Notes: generated by a model not told the origin, from the sequence alone. A DNA stretch of 64,000 nucleotides from Notolepis coatsorum (GCA_963971535.1 OZ020587.1:158637328-158701327), one strand, 5' to 3'. Shown: positions 1 through 11,500, numbered from the stretch's first letter. Numbers and translations: made by a program.

Positions 1-53
1 AAAGTTTAAAAAAAAGTTTCAGATGTGATATTTGTCTAGTGATGATGATGATG

Positions 54-1625
54 ATGGCGCCGCTCCGACCGGCTGCCTCTCTGTTCGCTCCGTCGAGACT
101 GTGTTTACTTTTGTTAATATTTATAGTTTTTAGAGTTTTGTGCGTACCAACTGTTGGTGCATTTAATGTATATGACCGTCAGTCACTCATAGACATTGGA
201 TTACGGGAAACTTACCAACTGGATTACTCGCTGGATCAGCTTTCCGAACCGCATCAATGGCCTGAAGAAATTCTCCGGAGATTAGGACCAGATCCTTTGT
301 TCCCAGAGCCCAGGAAAAGACGACGAGGAAAGAGGGCTGGGATCCGTAACAGGCTGAGATCCAGACGCCACCGTACACCACTGCCCAGTATATTGCTAGC
401 CAATGTACAATCAATTGACAATAAACTGGATGACATCCGAGCAAGGATTCAATATCAAAGAGACGTTAGGGACTGCAATGTCCTCTGCTTCACCGAAACA
501 TGGCTCACACCGGAGGTTCCAGATCACGCAATTCAACCAGCGGATCACTTCTTTATCCATCGCAAGGATCGGCATTCAGAGTCCGGTAAACAACGTGGAG
601 GAGGTATTGCCTTCATGTTTAACAAAAATTGGAGCGATCCAACGAACGTGAAGGAATTATCCAACCACTGCTCCCCAGAACTGGAATATATAACCATCAA
701 GTGTCGTCCTTTCTTCCTCCCGAGGGAGTTAACGGCGATCGTCCTGATCGGAGTGTATATTCCACCGCAAGCCAGCAACAAGGTTGCGCTCTCCAGACTA
801 CACGACGAGGTAAATAGAATACAAGTGGCTAACGTTAACGCCGCCATTTTAGTACTGGGAGATTTCAATAGCGCCAATCTGAGAAAGGTATTGCCTGACT
901 TCTATCAGCATGTGACTTGCAACACCAGAGGCGGTAACATCCTAGATCACTGTTACACGCAATTTAAAGGTGGCTACAAGGCTCATTCTGATAGTGGCTT
1001 TGGTAAATCAGATCACGCGTAAATTTTTCTTTCACCAAAGTACAAACAGAGAATTAAAAGTACTCCCGTAGTCTCGCGAGAGGTGCAGAAATGGGATCCG
1101 ACGTCAGAAGAGACGATCCGGTCAGTGTTTCACTACACAGACTGGAATGTGTTCCGCGACACAGATAACATTAATGTCTACACGGAGACAGTGCTGGACT
1201 ATGTTTGTACTAGGGTGAAAGAAACAATCCCCACTACCAAAATGAAAGTTTACCCAAATCAAAAACCCTGGGTAGACAAATCCGTCCGTGAAGCTCTGAG
1301 AGAGCGCACCAAAGCATACAATGACGGCCTAGTGGCAGGCAACATGAATGACCACAAGGTGGCGCGACACAACGTAAGGAGGACAGTGTCAGAGGCCAAA
1401 CGGCGCTACAGGGATAAAATTGAACTCCAGTTTGAACAAGCTGACTCTAGAGCTATGTGGCAGGGGCTCAAAACGATGACAGACTACAAAGGCGCCTCCC
1501 TCAAACTGAACAGTGACATCTCCTTAGCAAACGACCTCAATACCTTCTATGCGAGGTTTGATGCTGGTAATAACAACACCAGCTCACAAGCCTCGGCAAT
1601 GGGGGGGGGGGGGGTCGGCTGCTGA
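54..1625 (+). pseudogene. LINE copy A endonuclease domain (broken)
   Basis: The frame starts at a run of six ATGs (39-56); the ATG at 54 matches the start of copy B. Residues about 12-35 are strongly hydrophobic, like a signal or anchor segment. An apurinic-type endonuclease follows, with [37 protein letters not shown] and KSDH motifs. A TAA at 1020-1022 interrupts the frame just after the SDH motif, where copy B reads THR-ALA-ILE. The same frame then continues through a linker (about 1083-1600) rich in basic residues and enters the G run at 1601-1614, beyond which the frame is wrong. It nicks target DNA in intact relatives; this copy should be inactive. Confidence 0.85.
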
Positions 1626-2944
1626 TGGAGGCGCAGTGTTCAGGGTAACAGAGCATGAGGTGAGGCGGACCTTTAAAAAAGTGAATATCAGGAAGGCAGC
1701 AGGTCCGGACGGCATCCCCGGCCGCGTCCTAAAAGTCTGTGCCGACCAACTGGCCCCAGTATTCACTGACATATTTAACCTGTCCTTAGAACAGGCTGTC
1801 ATCCCCACCTGCCTGAAGAAGTCCACTATTATCCCTGTACCCAAAAAATCCAAGCCTGCTTGCCTCAACGACTACCGCCCTGTAGCTCTCACCTCCATAG
1901 CCATGAAGTGCTTTGAGAAGCTAGTAAAGGGCTACATCTGCTCCTCCCTCCCCATCAACATGGACCCCCTGCAATTTGCATACCGCCCCAACAGGTCCAC
2001 GGAGGACGCCATATCCCATGTGCTGCACACAGCAGCATCACACCTGGACAAGAGGCAGGGGAACTATGTGAGAATGCTATTCATCGACTACAGCTCGGCA
2101 TTCAATACCATAGTCCCCTCCATACTCATAGCCAAGCTCAGGGACCTGGGCTTGGGCTATGACCTCTGCCAGTGGGTCTTGGACTTCCTGACTGGCAGAC
2201 CCCAGGTGGTGAGAGCAGGCAACTGCACCTCCTCATCCATCACCCTCAACATAGGGGCCCCCCAGGGCTGTGTTCTGAGTCCCCTCCTCTACTCCCTGTA
2301 CACACACGACTGTGTGGCTCAGCGGAGTAGCAATACAATCGTCAAATTTGCTGACGACACAGTGGTGGTGGGCCTGATCTCTGCCAACGACGAGAGGGCC
2401 TACCTGGAAGAGGTCAAGGTCCTGGCGGGATGGTGCCAGGAAAACAGCCTCTCCCTGAACGTCAGCAAAACAAAGGAGATGATTGTGGACTTCAGGAGGT
2501 CGGGGGTCAAGGACTACAGCCCCCTCAGCATCGACGGGGCACCGGTTGAGAGAGTCAACAGCTTCAAGTACCTCGGAGCCTACATATCCGAGGACTTGAC
2601 ATGGACCACACACATTAACAGTGTGGTGAAGAAGGCACGACAACGCCTCTACTTCCTCAGGCGCCTAAGGAAGTTCCAAGTCAGCCAGAAGATCCTTAAG
2701 AACTTCTACTCATGTACAATAGAGAGCATCTTGACCGGCAACATCACCTCCTGGTTTGGGAATAGCACTGCACAAGACCGAAGCAGACTACAAAGAGTGA
2801 CACGTTCAGCCGAACGCACAATTGGAGGGGGGCTCCCCACCCTCCAGAACATTTACTACAAGCGTTGCAAGGGCAAGGCTAAGAGAATCATTAAAGACTC
2901 CAGTCACCCGAACAACTGCCTCTTTGAACTGCTGCGGTCAGGCA
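1615..2944 (+). pseudogene. LINE copy A reverse transcriptase domain (3' end displaced)
   Basis: The reverse transcriptase frame is open from the G run to 3015. Motifs seen in order are IIPVPKK and [10 protein letters not shown] (fingers), [12 protein letters not shown] (motif A, first catalytic Asp), [13 protein letters not shown] (motif B) and [10 protein letters not shown] (motif C with the Asp pair). The thumb and C-terminal region follow. The true C-terminus, ending LLNEQ in copy B, is cut by the insertion at 2945 and resumes at about 3646. The last 24 residues of the present frame therefore come from the inserted element. The RT frame is +1 relative to the endonuclease frame. Confidence 0.85.
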
Positions 2945-3634
2945 GCCTGTACGTTAATGCCAAGCAAGCAGTGCAAAAATGCTTCCGCATTCGTCACCGC
3001 ACGCTAGTGCGGTAAAGCGCCCTTCTTTTCAGACAAATGCTACCGTGCGTGCACCGGCGGCGGCGTGCTCGCTCAGGTGCGTGCGTGCGCCGGCGTGCTC
3101 GCGCGAGGTGCCCGCGCATGCGACACGAGCGGAGCTCAATATATATAAGTCACCGCCCCTTATTCAGTATCCAACAAATAGCTCAATTGGCAAGGACACA
3201 TGGCTGTGGATCCTATGGCTTGTTTGCTGGCGAGTTCGAATCCCATCGAAAATATTTTTTAACGTGATTTTTTTTTAACGTGTATTCTTTCGCCGATTAA
3301 GGTTAGGCATTGTTTCGGAGTTGGTTAAGGTTAGAACGGTTAAGTTTAGGCGCTGTTAAGGAGCTGGTTAAGGTTAGAGTTTGTCAAAGAGAATGGCAAT
3401 ATAATTTCTATGGTTAAGGTTAGGCATGGTTAAGGTTAAGGTTAAGGTTAGGCATTGTTTCGGAGTTGATTAAGGTTAGAACGGTTAAGTTTAGGCGTTG
3501 TTAAGGAGCTGGTTAAGGTTAGAGTTTGTCAAAGAGAATGGCAATAGACAGCCTATTTCCGCGAAAATGAAAGGCGCATTACTGCATGCCACTACGGTAA
3601 ATTTTTGCACTGCTTGCTTGGCATAAAGCTACAC
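2945..3634 (+). mobile_element. TIR element with tRNA-like core and TTAAGG minisatellite (copy 1)
   Basis: This insertion in LINE copy A is flanked by a 10-11 bp direct repeat, GCGGTCAGGCA, at 2934-2944 and 3635-3645. The ends are inverted repeats sharing TGCCAAGCAAGCAGTGCAA. The interior has a tRNA-like stretch at about 3178-3246, with a box A-like AGCTCAATTGGCAAGG and a box B GTTCGAATCCC. Two imperfect copies of a block rich in GGTTAAGGTTAGGC follow at about 3290-3545. The long target duplication suggests a Mutator-like family, but this is not proven. A related core with different ends lies at 52646-53181. Confidence 0.7.
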
Positions 3635-4461
3635 GCGGTCAGGCAAGCGATACCGGAGTCTCAAGGCGAGCACAGAAAGACTCAGAAGTAGCTTCTATCC
3701 CCAGGCCATCAGGCTGCTAAACGAACAATGAATGAACACTACACAACAACAACCACCAAACGCACATAGCACACACATCCACACGCACACACTCACTTTA
3801 AACAAACACACTGTAGCACCCACTCCACACACTTTATAGCACACACCCACTTTAAACAAACACACTGTAGCACCCACTCCCCACACTTTATATTTATGGA
3901 TGAAGGATTGCACTACAACTCGTACACCTTACTGTAAATTGTACCTAAAATTGTACCTCATCCCATTTCTGCTTTGCACTAGATAGTACTGTACATTAGT
4001 ACACTGCATAGTATTGTGTATTGTATATTATATGGTAACTCAGAACATTGTATATATGTCTATACCGAACACTGTGACCTCATTTTCTTCTTCTAAATTC
4101 ATGCTATATTATGTTATTATGTTATTTGATACTATCTTGTCTAGCACAGTCTCTGGAGCGTAACAGTAAGAAGCATTTTGTATGAAAGTATTCTGTACTT
4201 CTGTATGACAACTATTAAAGAACTTGAACTAGTCTAGTGTGTTCATTAGATGGGTGAAATCCTCTTTCAGTGCCTCTGTGCCTGTTTTCGTAGCCAGTTA
4301 GCCTCTGGTATGCGTGCCATTAGCGTTAGCCACGCTTCTAGGCCTCTTATATTGGAAAAAATTATAATTTTTTTTTTTTTTATATTCGACTAAGAGGTTG
4401 GCCAGTCGACTACGGCTCCTTTGACCGATTAGTCGACTAATCGATTAATAGGGGTCAGCCC

Positions 4462-4829
4462 TACTGAGTTTTATAGTGAAAAGAGCAGCTTTATTGGTCA
4501 AGATTGAAGGCTCTATATTGCAGGAAATTGCATGTACAGGTTCATTAAATAAAATAAAAAATCTGCCGTGGAGTTTTTTTTTGCCAGCCCAAAAAAAATA
4601 GAAAAAAAATCTTGCACCCCCACTTTCAACTATAACTAGGCGGCCATGCAATGATTCAAGTATTAATAAAAAGTGTTCAGTCAAAAGCAAAGCTGGTAGC
4701 AATTCACCTGTAGGGGGCAAATCAGATCGAACCCACCTAGGAACTGATCAGGAACTATCAACTATGACCTGTAGGGGGCAAATCAGATCTAACACACCTA
4801 GGAACTGATCAGGAACTATCAACTAAGCC
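4462..4829. repeat. Unassigned stretch with a 61-bp direct duplication
   Basis: No gene is seen. Positions 4709-4769 and 4770-4829 are two near-identical copies of a 61-bp unit that begins TGTAGGGGGCAAATCAGATC. The rest is AT-rich sequence that I could not assign. The 5' edge of the L2 LINE follows directly. Confidence 0.6.
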
Positions 4830-6689
4830 AACTAAGGACTAACCAAGTCCTCCTTCTACTCTGATGTCATCTCCAAAGGCCAAGGGAATTCCAAAGCCCT
4901 CTTCTCCACCATCACCAAACTCCTCAAGCCCCCCGACAACCCCCTCCAGACCACCTCCTCTGATCTCTGCAACAGATTCACGGAATTCTTCCAAAACAAG
5001 ATCGATGCCATCTACCAGCAGCTCCAGTCTACTCCTGTGTCCCCCACACCTCCGGTTGTTAAACATGACCCTCTGCCCCATCCCACCTACTCCTTTTCAT
5101 CCTTCTCCCTGGTGGACACCGACTCCATTACGAAGCTGGTGTCGGGCTCTAAAACCTCCACCTGCTCTCTGGACCCCATGCCCACCACCCTGGTGAAGGC
5201 TGGCCTGCCTGCCCTCTGTCCTCTCATGGTAGACATCATCAACTCATCCCTGTCCACTGGCTCCGTCCCTGCTGACTTGAAGGTGGCAGCAGTCACCCCA
5301 ACTCTAAAAAAACCCGGTCTGGACCCAGATAACCTCAACAACTTCCGCCCCATTTCAAACCTCCCCTTCCTCGGCAAGGTCCTCGAGCGCGCAGTAGCCA
5401 CCCAGCTACAGAGTCACATGGCCTACCATGACCTGTTTGAACCACTCCAGTCTGGGTTCAGGGCTAAACACAGCACCGAGACCGCCCTGATCAAGGTAAC
5501 AAATGACCTCCTCATGGCTGCTGATGCTGGCAACATCAACATCCTCATCCTCCTGGACCTCTCAGATTCTTTCGACACCATCTCACACTCAATCCTCCTA
5601 GACCGCCTGGAAAGTGTCCTTGGCATCACTGGTACCCCCTTGTCCTGGTTCACATCCTACCTTACCAACAGGTGGCAGTATGTTTCCCTCGGGGGGTCCA
5701 GGTCAGCTCCAGCACTTGTTAAACAGGGTGTTCCCCAGGGTTCGGTGCTAGGTCCGCTCCTTTTTATGATTTACCTCCTCCCACTCGGTGATATCATAAG
5801 GAAACACGGCCTCCACTTCCACTTTTACGCAGACGACACGCATATTTACCTCCACACCAAACCCTCGGCTCCCCTTCCTCACCCCTCCCTCACTGCCTGC
5901 CTCCAGGACATAAAAACATGGATGACCACCAACTTCCTTCAACTCAACAGCAAGAAGACCGAACTAATAGTTGTAGCCTCCCCAGCCCTCCTCTAAAAGA
6001 TCGACCAACTTGTTCTCTCCGTGGATGGCTACTCCATCTGCCCATCCACGGAGGTAAGGAACCTGGGCGTAATACTGGACTCAACCCACTCATTTCACCC
6101 TCACGTCAAGTCTGTCACCAGATCCGCCTTCTTCCACCTCAGAACCATCTCCCGCCTCCGCCCCTCACTCTCCGACACCTCAGCGGAAACACTCATTCAC
6201 GCCTTCATCACTTCCCGCCTCGACTACTGTAACGGAATCCTTCTTGGTGCTTCCAAGAAGGTTCTGGATCACTTACAGTACGTCCAAAACTCTGCTGCGA
6301 GGGTCCTCACGCGCACCAAACCCTGGCAGCACATCACCCCCACCCTGCAAAAACTCCACTGGCTCCCCATCAACTACCGAATCCCCTACAAGATCCTCCT
6401 CCTCACCTACAAATCCCTGCACGGGTTGGCCCCTTCCTACCTGACCAACCTACTCCACCCCTACACTCCAGCACGAGGCCTCCGCTCCTCCAACTCCAAC
6501 CTCCTCACCATCCCCCGCACCAGGCGTTCCACACTGGGAGACCGAGCTTTCGCTGTAGCTGCCCCCAGACTGTGGAACTCCCTCTCCCCCCTCATCCGAG
6601 GCTCTGACACCATCAACCTCTTCAAAACCAAGCTAAAAACCCACCTGTTCACACTTGCCTTCACGCAACACGGCCCCGCTCCCAAGTAG
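4830..6689 (+). pseudogene. L2 reverse transcriptase, one internal stop
   Basis: A single frame runs from about 4830 to the stop at 6687-6689. One TAA at 5994-5996 interrupts it, where the reverse copy near 20740 reads Gln. RT motifs present are FRPISNLPFLGK, LDLSDSFDTI (motif A; the usual Ala-Ala is Asp-Ser), QGVPQGSVLGPLLF (motif B) and YADDTHIYL (motif C). The C-terminal tail ends LAFTQHGPAPK. The endonuclease is missing because of 5' truncation, so the element is not autonomous. Confidence 0.8.
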
Positions 6690-6938
6690 CCCACCCTAGA
6701 CTCTTTTAAGCCACAGATTCCGTTGTTTTGTTTGTTAATTTCAACCACTTCATCCAATTGGACAGCACCTTGCTTCCTTTTATATCTCTTTTATCTTATT
6801 TGTTTTTTCCTGTTGTTACTATACATAAATATTCATAATTTTTTATCTTTTATTTTATTTTTATTTTTTTTAATTCTTCATCCTTTCCTTGTACAGTGTC
6901 CTTGAGTCTGAGAAAGGCGCTTCTCTTAAAATCCAATC

Positions 6939-6962
<24 letters not shown>
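4830..6962 (+). mobile_element. L2-clade LINE, 5'-truncated
   Basis: This is a LINE fragment that carries most of its reverse transcriptase and a complete 3' end. The 3' end is GTCCTTGAGTCTGAGAAAGG followed by an (ATT)n tail at about 6942-6969. The same family in reverse orientation is at 19757-20963. The clade call rests on the RT signature (LLDRLESVLGI, QGVPQGSVLGPLLF) and the ATT tail, both familiar from fish L2 elements. Confidence 0.75.
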
Positions 6963-6967
<5 letters not shown>

Positions 6968-6973
<6 letters not shown>

Positions 6974-7420
6974 ATGAGTTACTGTAGTATTAGTATAGTA
7001 CTATAGTATTAATTATGAGTTACTGTAGTATTAGTATAGTACTATAGTATTAATTATGAGTTACTGTAGTATTAGTATAGTATTAATATATGAGTTACTG
7101 TAATATTAGTATAGTACTATAGTATTAGTTATGAGTTACTGTAGTATTAGAATAGTATTAATCTATGAGTTACTGTAGTATTAGTATAGTACTATAGTAT
7201 TAATTATGAGTTACTGTAGTATTAGTATAGTACTATAGTATTAATTATGAGTTACTGTAGTATCAGTATAGTGCTATAGTATAATTATGAGTTACTGTAA
7301 TATTAGTATAGTACTATAGTATTAATTATGAGTTACTGTAGTATTAGTATAGTACTATAGTATTAATTATGAGTTACTGTAGTATTAGTATAGTACTATA
7401 GTATTACTATTAATAATAGT
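6968..7420. repeat. 41-bp minisatellite, about 11 units
   Basis: This is an AT-rich tandem array with the unit ATTAATTATGAGTTACTGTA continuing GTATTAGTATAGTACTATAGT. Some units are shortened. It begins just after the (ATT)n tail of the L2 element and may have grown from it. Confidence 0.85.
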
Positions 7421-7579
7421 ATCAACTATTAGTTATATTCTTTTCTCATATTTTTATATTCAGATGAAATTGTATTGCCTATATTTATGTTAATTTACTA
7501 TTACCCTGCCCATACCTGTACCCCCCCCCCTCCTCCTCCATGCTGCTATGACGCCCAGATTTACCTCAAGGGGATCAAT
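7421..7579 (+). repeat. LINE-like 3' UTR remnant
   Basis: The stretch holds a pyrimidine-rich region and ends CAAGGGGATCAATAAAGG. This resembles the polyadenylation-type 3' end of fish LINEs, and a reverse example with GATACCCTTGGGGAG is near 32937. No coding part is visible. The SINE at 7592 is inserted at its end. Confidence 0.4.
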
Positions 7580-7591
7580 AAAGGAATATCT

Positions 7592-8053
7592 TTTCTCCTT
7601 ATTTTTCTATTTTTCTCCCATCCCAATTTCGTGTTTCCAATTCTCCCCTCCCCTGTCTTGAACGTTGCTCGCATATGCCACCCAATGGTCGGTTGTAGGG
7701 AGGATAGAAGCCTTGCATCACGTGTCCCCTCCGATACACAAGGAGGCAGCCTGTCACATCTTTTCACCTGCCAGCGCGGACTCTCATTGGCGAGGTGTAA
7801 CGTGTGGGAGGCTCACACTACCCCCGCTACTTCCTGTCTCTGCTGTGCAGGCGTCTCCCAACCGACCTGTAGGAGTCACTGTCCACAACGTCCAGATTAC
7901 CACCCATCGACTTCCACCCGCTAACTCTGCCAATTGAGCCAGTATGACGGCTGGCCCAAGCCAGAGGCAACGCCGACAGCCGGATTCGAACCCGGTGTCT
8001 CTTGCGTTGGTGACGAGCGCAATGTCCGCTGCGCCACCCAGCCGCCCTCAAAA
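7592..8053 (-). mobile_element. tRNA-derived SINE (family 1, copy 1)
   Basis: A 12-bp target duplication, AAAGGAATATCT, flanks the element at 7580-7591 and 8054-8065. On the minus strand it starts GGGCGGCTGGGTGGCGCAGC and has box B-like GGTTCGAATCC at about 7982-7992. A long non-tRNA body and a T/C-rich 3' end follow. A second copy in the same orientation is at 29815-30296. RNA polymerase III would transcribe it from right to left. Confidence 0.8.
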
Positions 8054-8125
8054 AAAGGAATATCTAATATTATTGTATAGTACTGAGGTGATAAGATGAT
8101 TAATGTGGTTGTTATCTAACCAGCA

Positions 8126-8430
8126 CCACTCTGGGTCACTCTGGGTGTGGATGTGTGTTGGTTCTGACCAGCAGCTCTCACTCTGGGTCACTCTGGGTGT
8201 GGATGTGTGTTGGTTCTGACCAGCAGCTCTCACTCTGGGTCACTCTGGCTGTGGATGTGTGTTGGTTCTGATCAGCAGCTCTCACTCTGAGTCACTCTGG
8301 CTGTGGATGTGTGTTGGTTCTGACCAGCAGCTCTCACTCTGGGTCACTCTGGCTGTGGATGTGTGTTGGTTCTGACCAGCAGCTCTCACTCTGGGTCACT
8401 CTGGGTGTGGATGTGTGTTGGTTCTGACCA
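8126..8430. repeat. 52-bp minisatellite, about 6 units, abutting pdk1 exon 9
   Basis: The units contain GTGTTGGTTCTGACCAGCAG and CTCACTCTGGGTCACTCTGG. The array stops a few bases before the splice donor of exon 9 (8436-8441), so on the pdk1 strand it forms the first 300 bp of the next intron. Confidence 0.85.
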
Positions 8431-8441
8431 GACGGACTCAC

Positions 8442-8552
8442 CAGAGGGGCCCCTCTAGCAGGCTCCATGCTGGGCCGGGGGGCTGTGGAGTAGGTGTAGG
8501 TGAACAGCCTGTCAATCTTCCTCAGGGGCACGCCCCCTCCACGGTCACTCAC
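8442..8552 (-). CDS. pdk1: pdk1 exon 9 (residues 287-323)
   Basis: The exon encodes [17 protein letters not shown] and [16 protein letters not shown]. It holds the G1 box (DxGxG type), whose Asp contacts the adenine of ATP in this family. The acceptor is CCTCAG before GTGAGTGAC and the donor is CTG/GTGAGT. The exon is phase 0 at both ends, 111 bp. The first codon is Val where mammalian PDKs have Met or Ile. Confidence 0.9.
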
Positions 8553-11500
8553 CTGAGGTGGAGGAGAGGATACATTACAACACCCATAGATATATATCAG
8601 ATGACTCACCCGCGCTGCTGGCCAACGGAGACAGACGTTGCCACATGGCGGTCATCTTGCATAGGTGGAGCACGCCCACTCATAACATGTCTATGGTGCA
8701 TTTACTATTGAAATAACCATAGCTTGGCTCAATTTTCAATCGTTTGGTTTGTTAAAAACGTCAGAGATGTAGTTATCATACTGCACACTTATAATGGACT
8801 TTCATATGATTTTTTTTATATTTTTTTTAAAGAATTCTTCCAAGCAAGAATCATAGCCACCTTTATAACGTTTGTAATAAACCACGTTTGTAATAAACGC
8901 GGGCGACTCTGCCTTGAGCCATCTAGTGTTTATATATATATATCTATGACAACACCTGCTGTCCTGAACTTACTGTCCTCAAGGTTCCCACAGACATTGG
9001 AACATTTTATTCAAGGACTTTCAAGTACTTTCCTAAGCACTATTTTTCATTTAAAATGATACAATTCACTTTTAAAATAATGCTGTTTTTTTCTAGAAAG
9101 AAATTCGGATCCAATATTTATGGCTTAAAACCATTTTCCGACAATTAGTTACACTTTAAATAAAAATAAATAAAATGTCTTGATTCAGAACAATTTGATC
9201 ATGGATGAACAAAGCTTTCAATGCGAATGGTTGATTTGAATTTCAAGGACTTTTTAAGCACCTTGAACACTTTGAGTGCCGGGACCCGTCTTTAGACGTC
9301 TTTGCTGGCCATGCTAAAGTTGCCGGAGGACGCGTTACGTCGTCCTTATATCAATATTTCAAAAATCTGCGATCGGATTCACATGTCCCTTCCGCTGGCC
9401 TGAGATCCACCAGCCGGACCCACTGAGCTCTCTGGCGGTTCAGGAGCGCCATCTGGTGGCCGATCAGCGCAATCGCTTTAACAGGAAGTGGCATAGAGGT
9501 TGTGCTACGTCCGTAGTACTTCCGGGTGCTCGCTATAGGTCCTGCGACTCTGGCTCGTCACGCTACACAGTGATCGATTGCCAATAACTCGATAAACAAC
9601 ATGATTTGGACGTATATACCATTATACAAGCTGGAGATGGACCGGGTAAATTTACATCCCATAATGATAAGATTTCAACTCTACGATGATCGCCCAACGG
9701 CGCGCGGAGACTGGGGTGAGTTTCAGCGTGTAACGTTACCGTCTTCGATACTAACTGCTATTATCAACATTTGACCCACATTAGATGATTGGTATAACGC
9801 TGCCCACGGAATTATAAACGCCCCCTCGCCCATCCGGTCAACATCAGATGACGTGTAGTAACTTCTAGAAGTACGTCTAGTTGGAATTTTTTATATCGCG
9901 CTGATTGCCATCAAACTGTATTTCATCATCAATATAATGCATTTGGGGCTATATATCACGTTCTGGAGAAAGCTGCAGAAAGAGATGAAAACATACTTAT
10001 ACATTAGACCATACTTTACTATGAATATGTGAATGAAAAAGTTTAACGTTGCTACACAATGAACAATACATATAGGACTTTGAATGGGCCCTAATAATGG
10101 CAATGTAGCAATAGAATTTAAAAAGTTATAGCCCTGCAAAGAAGGGGACTTTCTCCATAGACAAATAGCGCTGGCAATCTATGGTATATCATGAATTTAA
10201 CCTTAGGCAGCCAAAGTGTTAAAAAATGGGCTGTTTTCAAGGAATTCCAGGCCTTGACTTTTTTTTTACAAAAAGCAAGCACTTTAAGCACTTCAAGGAC
10301 CTTGTGTGAACCCTGTGTCCTGTATCTTGTTTTCTTCAAGAACTTCCAGTAGCAAGCTGAGCAATGATGCTAACAGATTATCTCTACTTCCAATATCTGA
10401 AAAACCCCAAACACTGAGGCAAGTGACCTTTGATCTGAAAGAACTCCAAGTTTGCGACAAATCAGATAAGTCTTCTTAAATATGTGGACCTTTAACATCT
10501 AATAAACCAGGCAAATTGCTTTAATCCTCCAATGTACAGTTTCTTCCCCCTCAAATGTATATACTCTCTTTTAGAAACTCTCTAAAGCAGTACTGTATAT
10601 CTGTATATCTTGTATGTCATAAATGTCTGCATGTAACATTACTATCTATCTGTATGTCATAAATGTTATGATGAATTGAAAATGGGGGACCCTGATGTAA
10701 ACAAGACAAAAGTCTTTCTAGTAGTATATACTAGATATTAGGGGTGTAACGATGCGACCCCACAGTAATCAAGATGGCGCCGCTACGTCCGGCTGCCTGT
10801 CTGTGCGCTCCGTCGAGATTGTGCTTACTTTTGTTAATATTTATAGTTTTAAGAGTTTTGTCTGTACCAACAGTAGGTGCATTTAATGTGTATGACCGTC
10901 AGTCACTTATAGAGATCGGATTACGGGAAACTTACCGACTAGATTACTCCCTGGATCAGCTTTCTGAACCGCAGCAATGGCCTGAGGAGATTCTGAGGAC
11001 AATGGGACCAGATCCTGACCCCAGGAACAGAGGAATCATCAGGCGGAGAGGGAAGAGAGCTGGGATCCGTAATAGACTGAGAACCAGACGACACCGAACG
11101 CCACTACCCAGTATATTGCTAGCCAATGTACAATCAATTGACAATAAACTGGACGACATCCGAGCAAGGATTCAATTCCAGAGAGACGTTAGAGACTGCA
11201 ATGTTCTCTGCTTCATTGAAACGTGGCTGGCGCCAGAAGTCCCAGACCACGCCATCCAACCGGCCGATCACTTCTTCATCCACCGCAAGGATAGAACAGC
11301 AGAGTCCGGCAAACAGCGTGGAGGAGGTATCGCCTTCATGTTGAACAACAATTGGAGCGATCCAGCCAACGTGAAGGAATTATCGAACCACTGCTGCCCC
11401 AACCTGGAATATATAACAATCAAGTGTCATCCTTTCTTCCTCCCGAGGGAGTTAACGGCGATCATCCTGGTCGGAGTGTATATTCCACCGCAAGCCAGCA

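Larger units (their letters stand above)
42..4231 (+). mobile_element. Non-LTR retrotransposon, Rex1/CR1-L2-like, copy A
   Basis: This is a near full-length LINE. It starts at the ATG of its endonuclease reading frame and ends at TATTAAAGAACTTGAACT. The 8-bp direct repeat GTCTAGTG flanks it at 34-41 and 4232-4239. The coding region is damaged by a stop at 1020-1022, a frame change at a 14-G run (1601-1614) and a 690-bp insertion after 2944. The 3' UTR runs from about 3730 to 4231 and contains a CA-rich duplication. Copy B at 10770 is the closest relative, and a 3' fragment lies at 35144-36113. The clade is a guess from RT motifs; a Rex1/CR1/L2 group is most likely. Confidence 0.85.
1..4461 (-). 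mobile_element. hAT-type MITE split by LINE copy A
   Basis: Positions 1-41 and 4240-4461 are the two halves of one non-autonomous hAT-like element. Read in reverse it matches the left part of the complete element at 30429-31466. The shared features are the end TAGGGGTCAGCCCTA/TAGGGCTGACCCCTA, the TAGTCGACTAATCG repeats and the stretch next to GTCTAGT where the LINE landed. Its other end lies left of the window. The hAT assignment comes from the sibling, which has a clear 8-bp target duplication. Confidence 0.6.

Noticed and set aside
3178-3246. tRNA gene
   Set aside because: Box A/B-like motifs are present but no cloverleaf or acceptor stem could be drawn; it is part of a transposon. The same applies to the SINE heads at 8000, 29440, 30240 and 45070.
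3290-3545. Telomeric repeat
   Set aside because: The motif is GGTTAAGG and GGTTAGGC, not TTAGGG arrays, and it recurs inside several elements.
4864-5196. Pro/Ser-rich 110-codon frame
   Set aside because: It is the wrong-frame shadow of the L2 reverse transcriptase, which reads through the same bases with conserved motifs.
1-8441. Last exons of pdk1 (AGFGYGLPISRLYA and C-terminal tail)
   Set aside because: Searched by eye on the minus strand and not found; this stretch is filled by LINEs and repeats, so they are assumed to lie outside the window.
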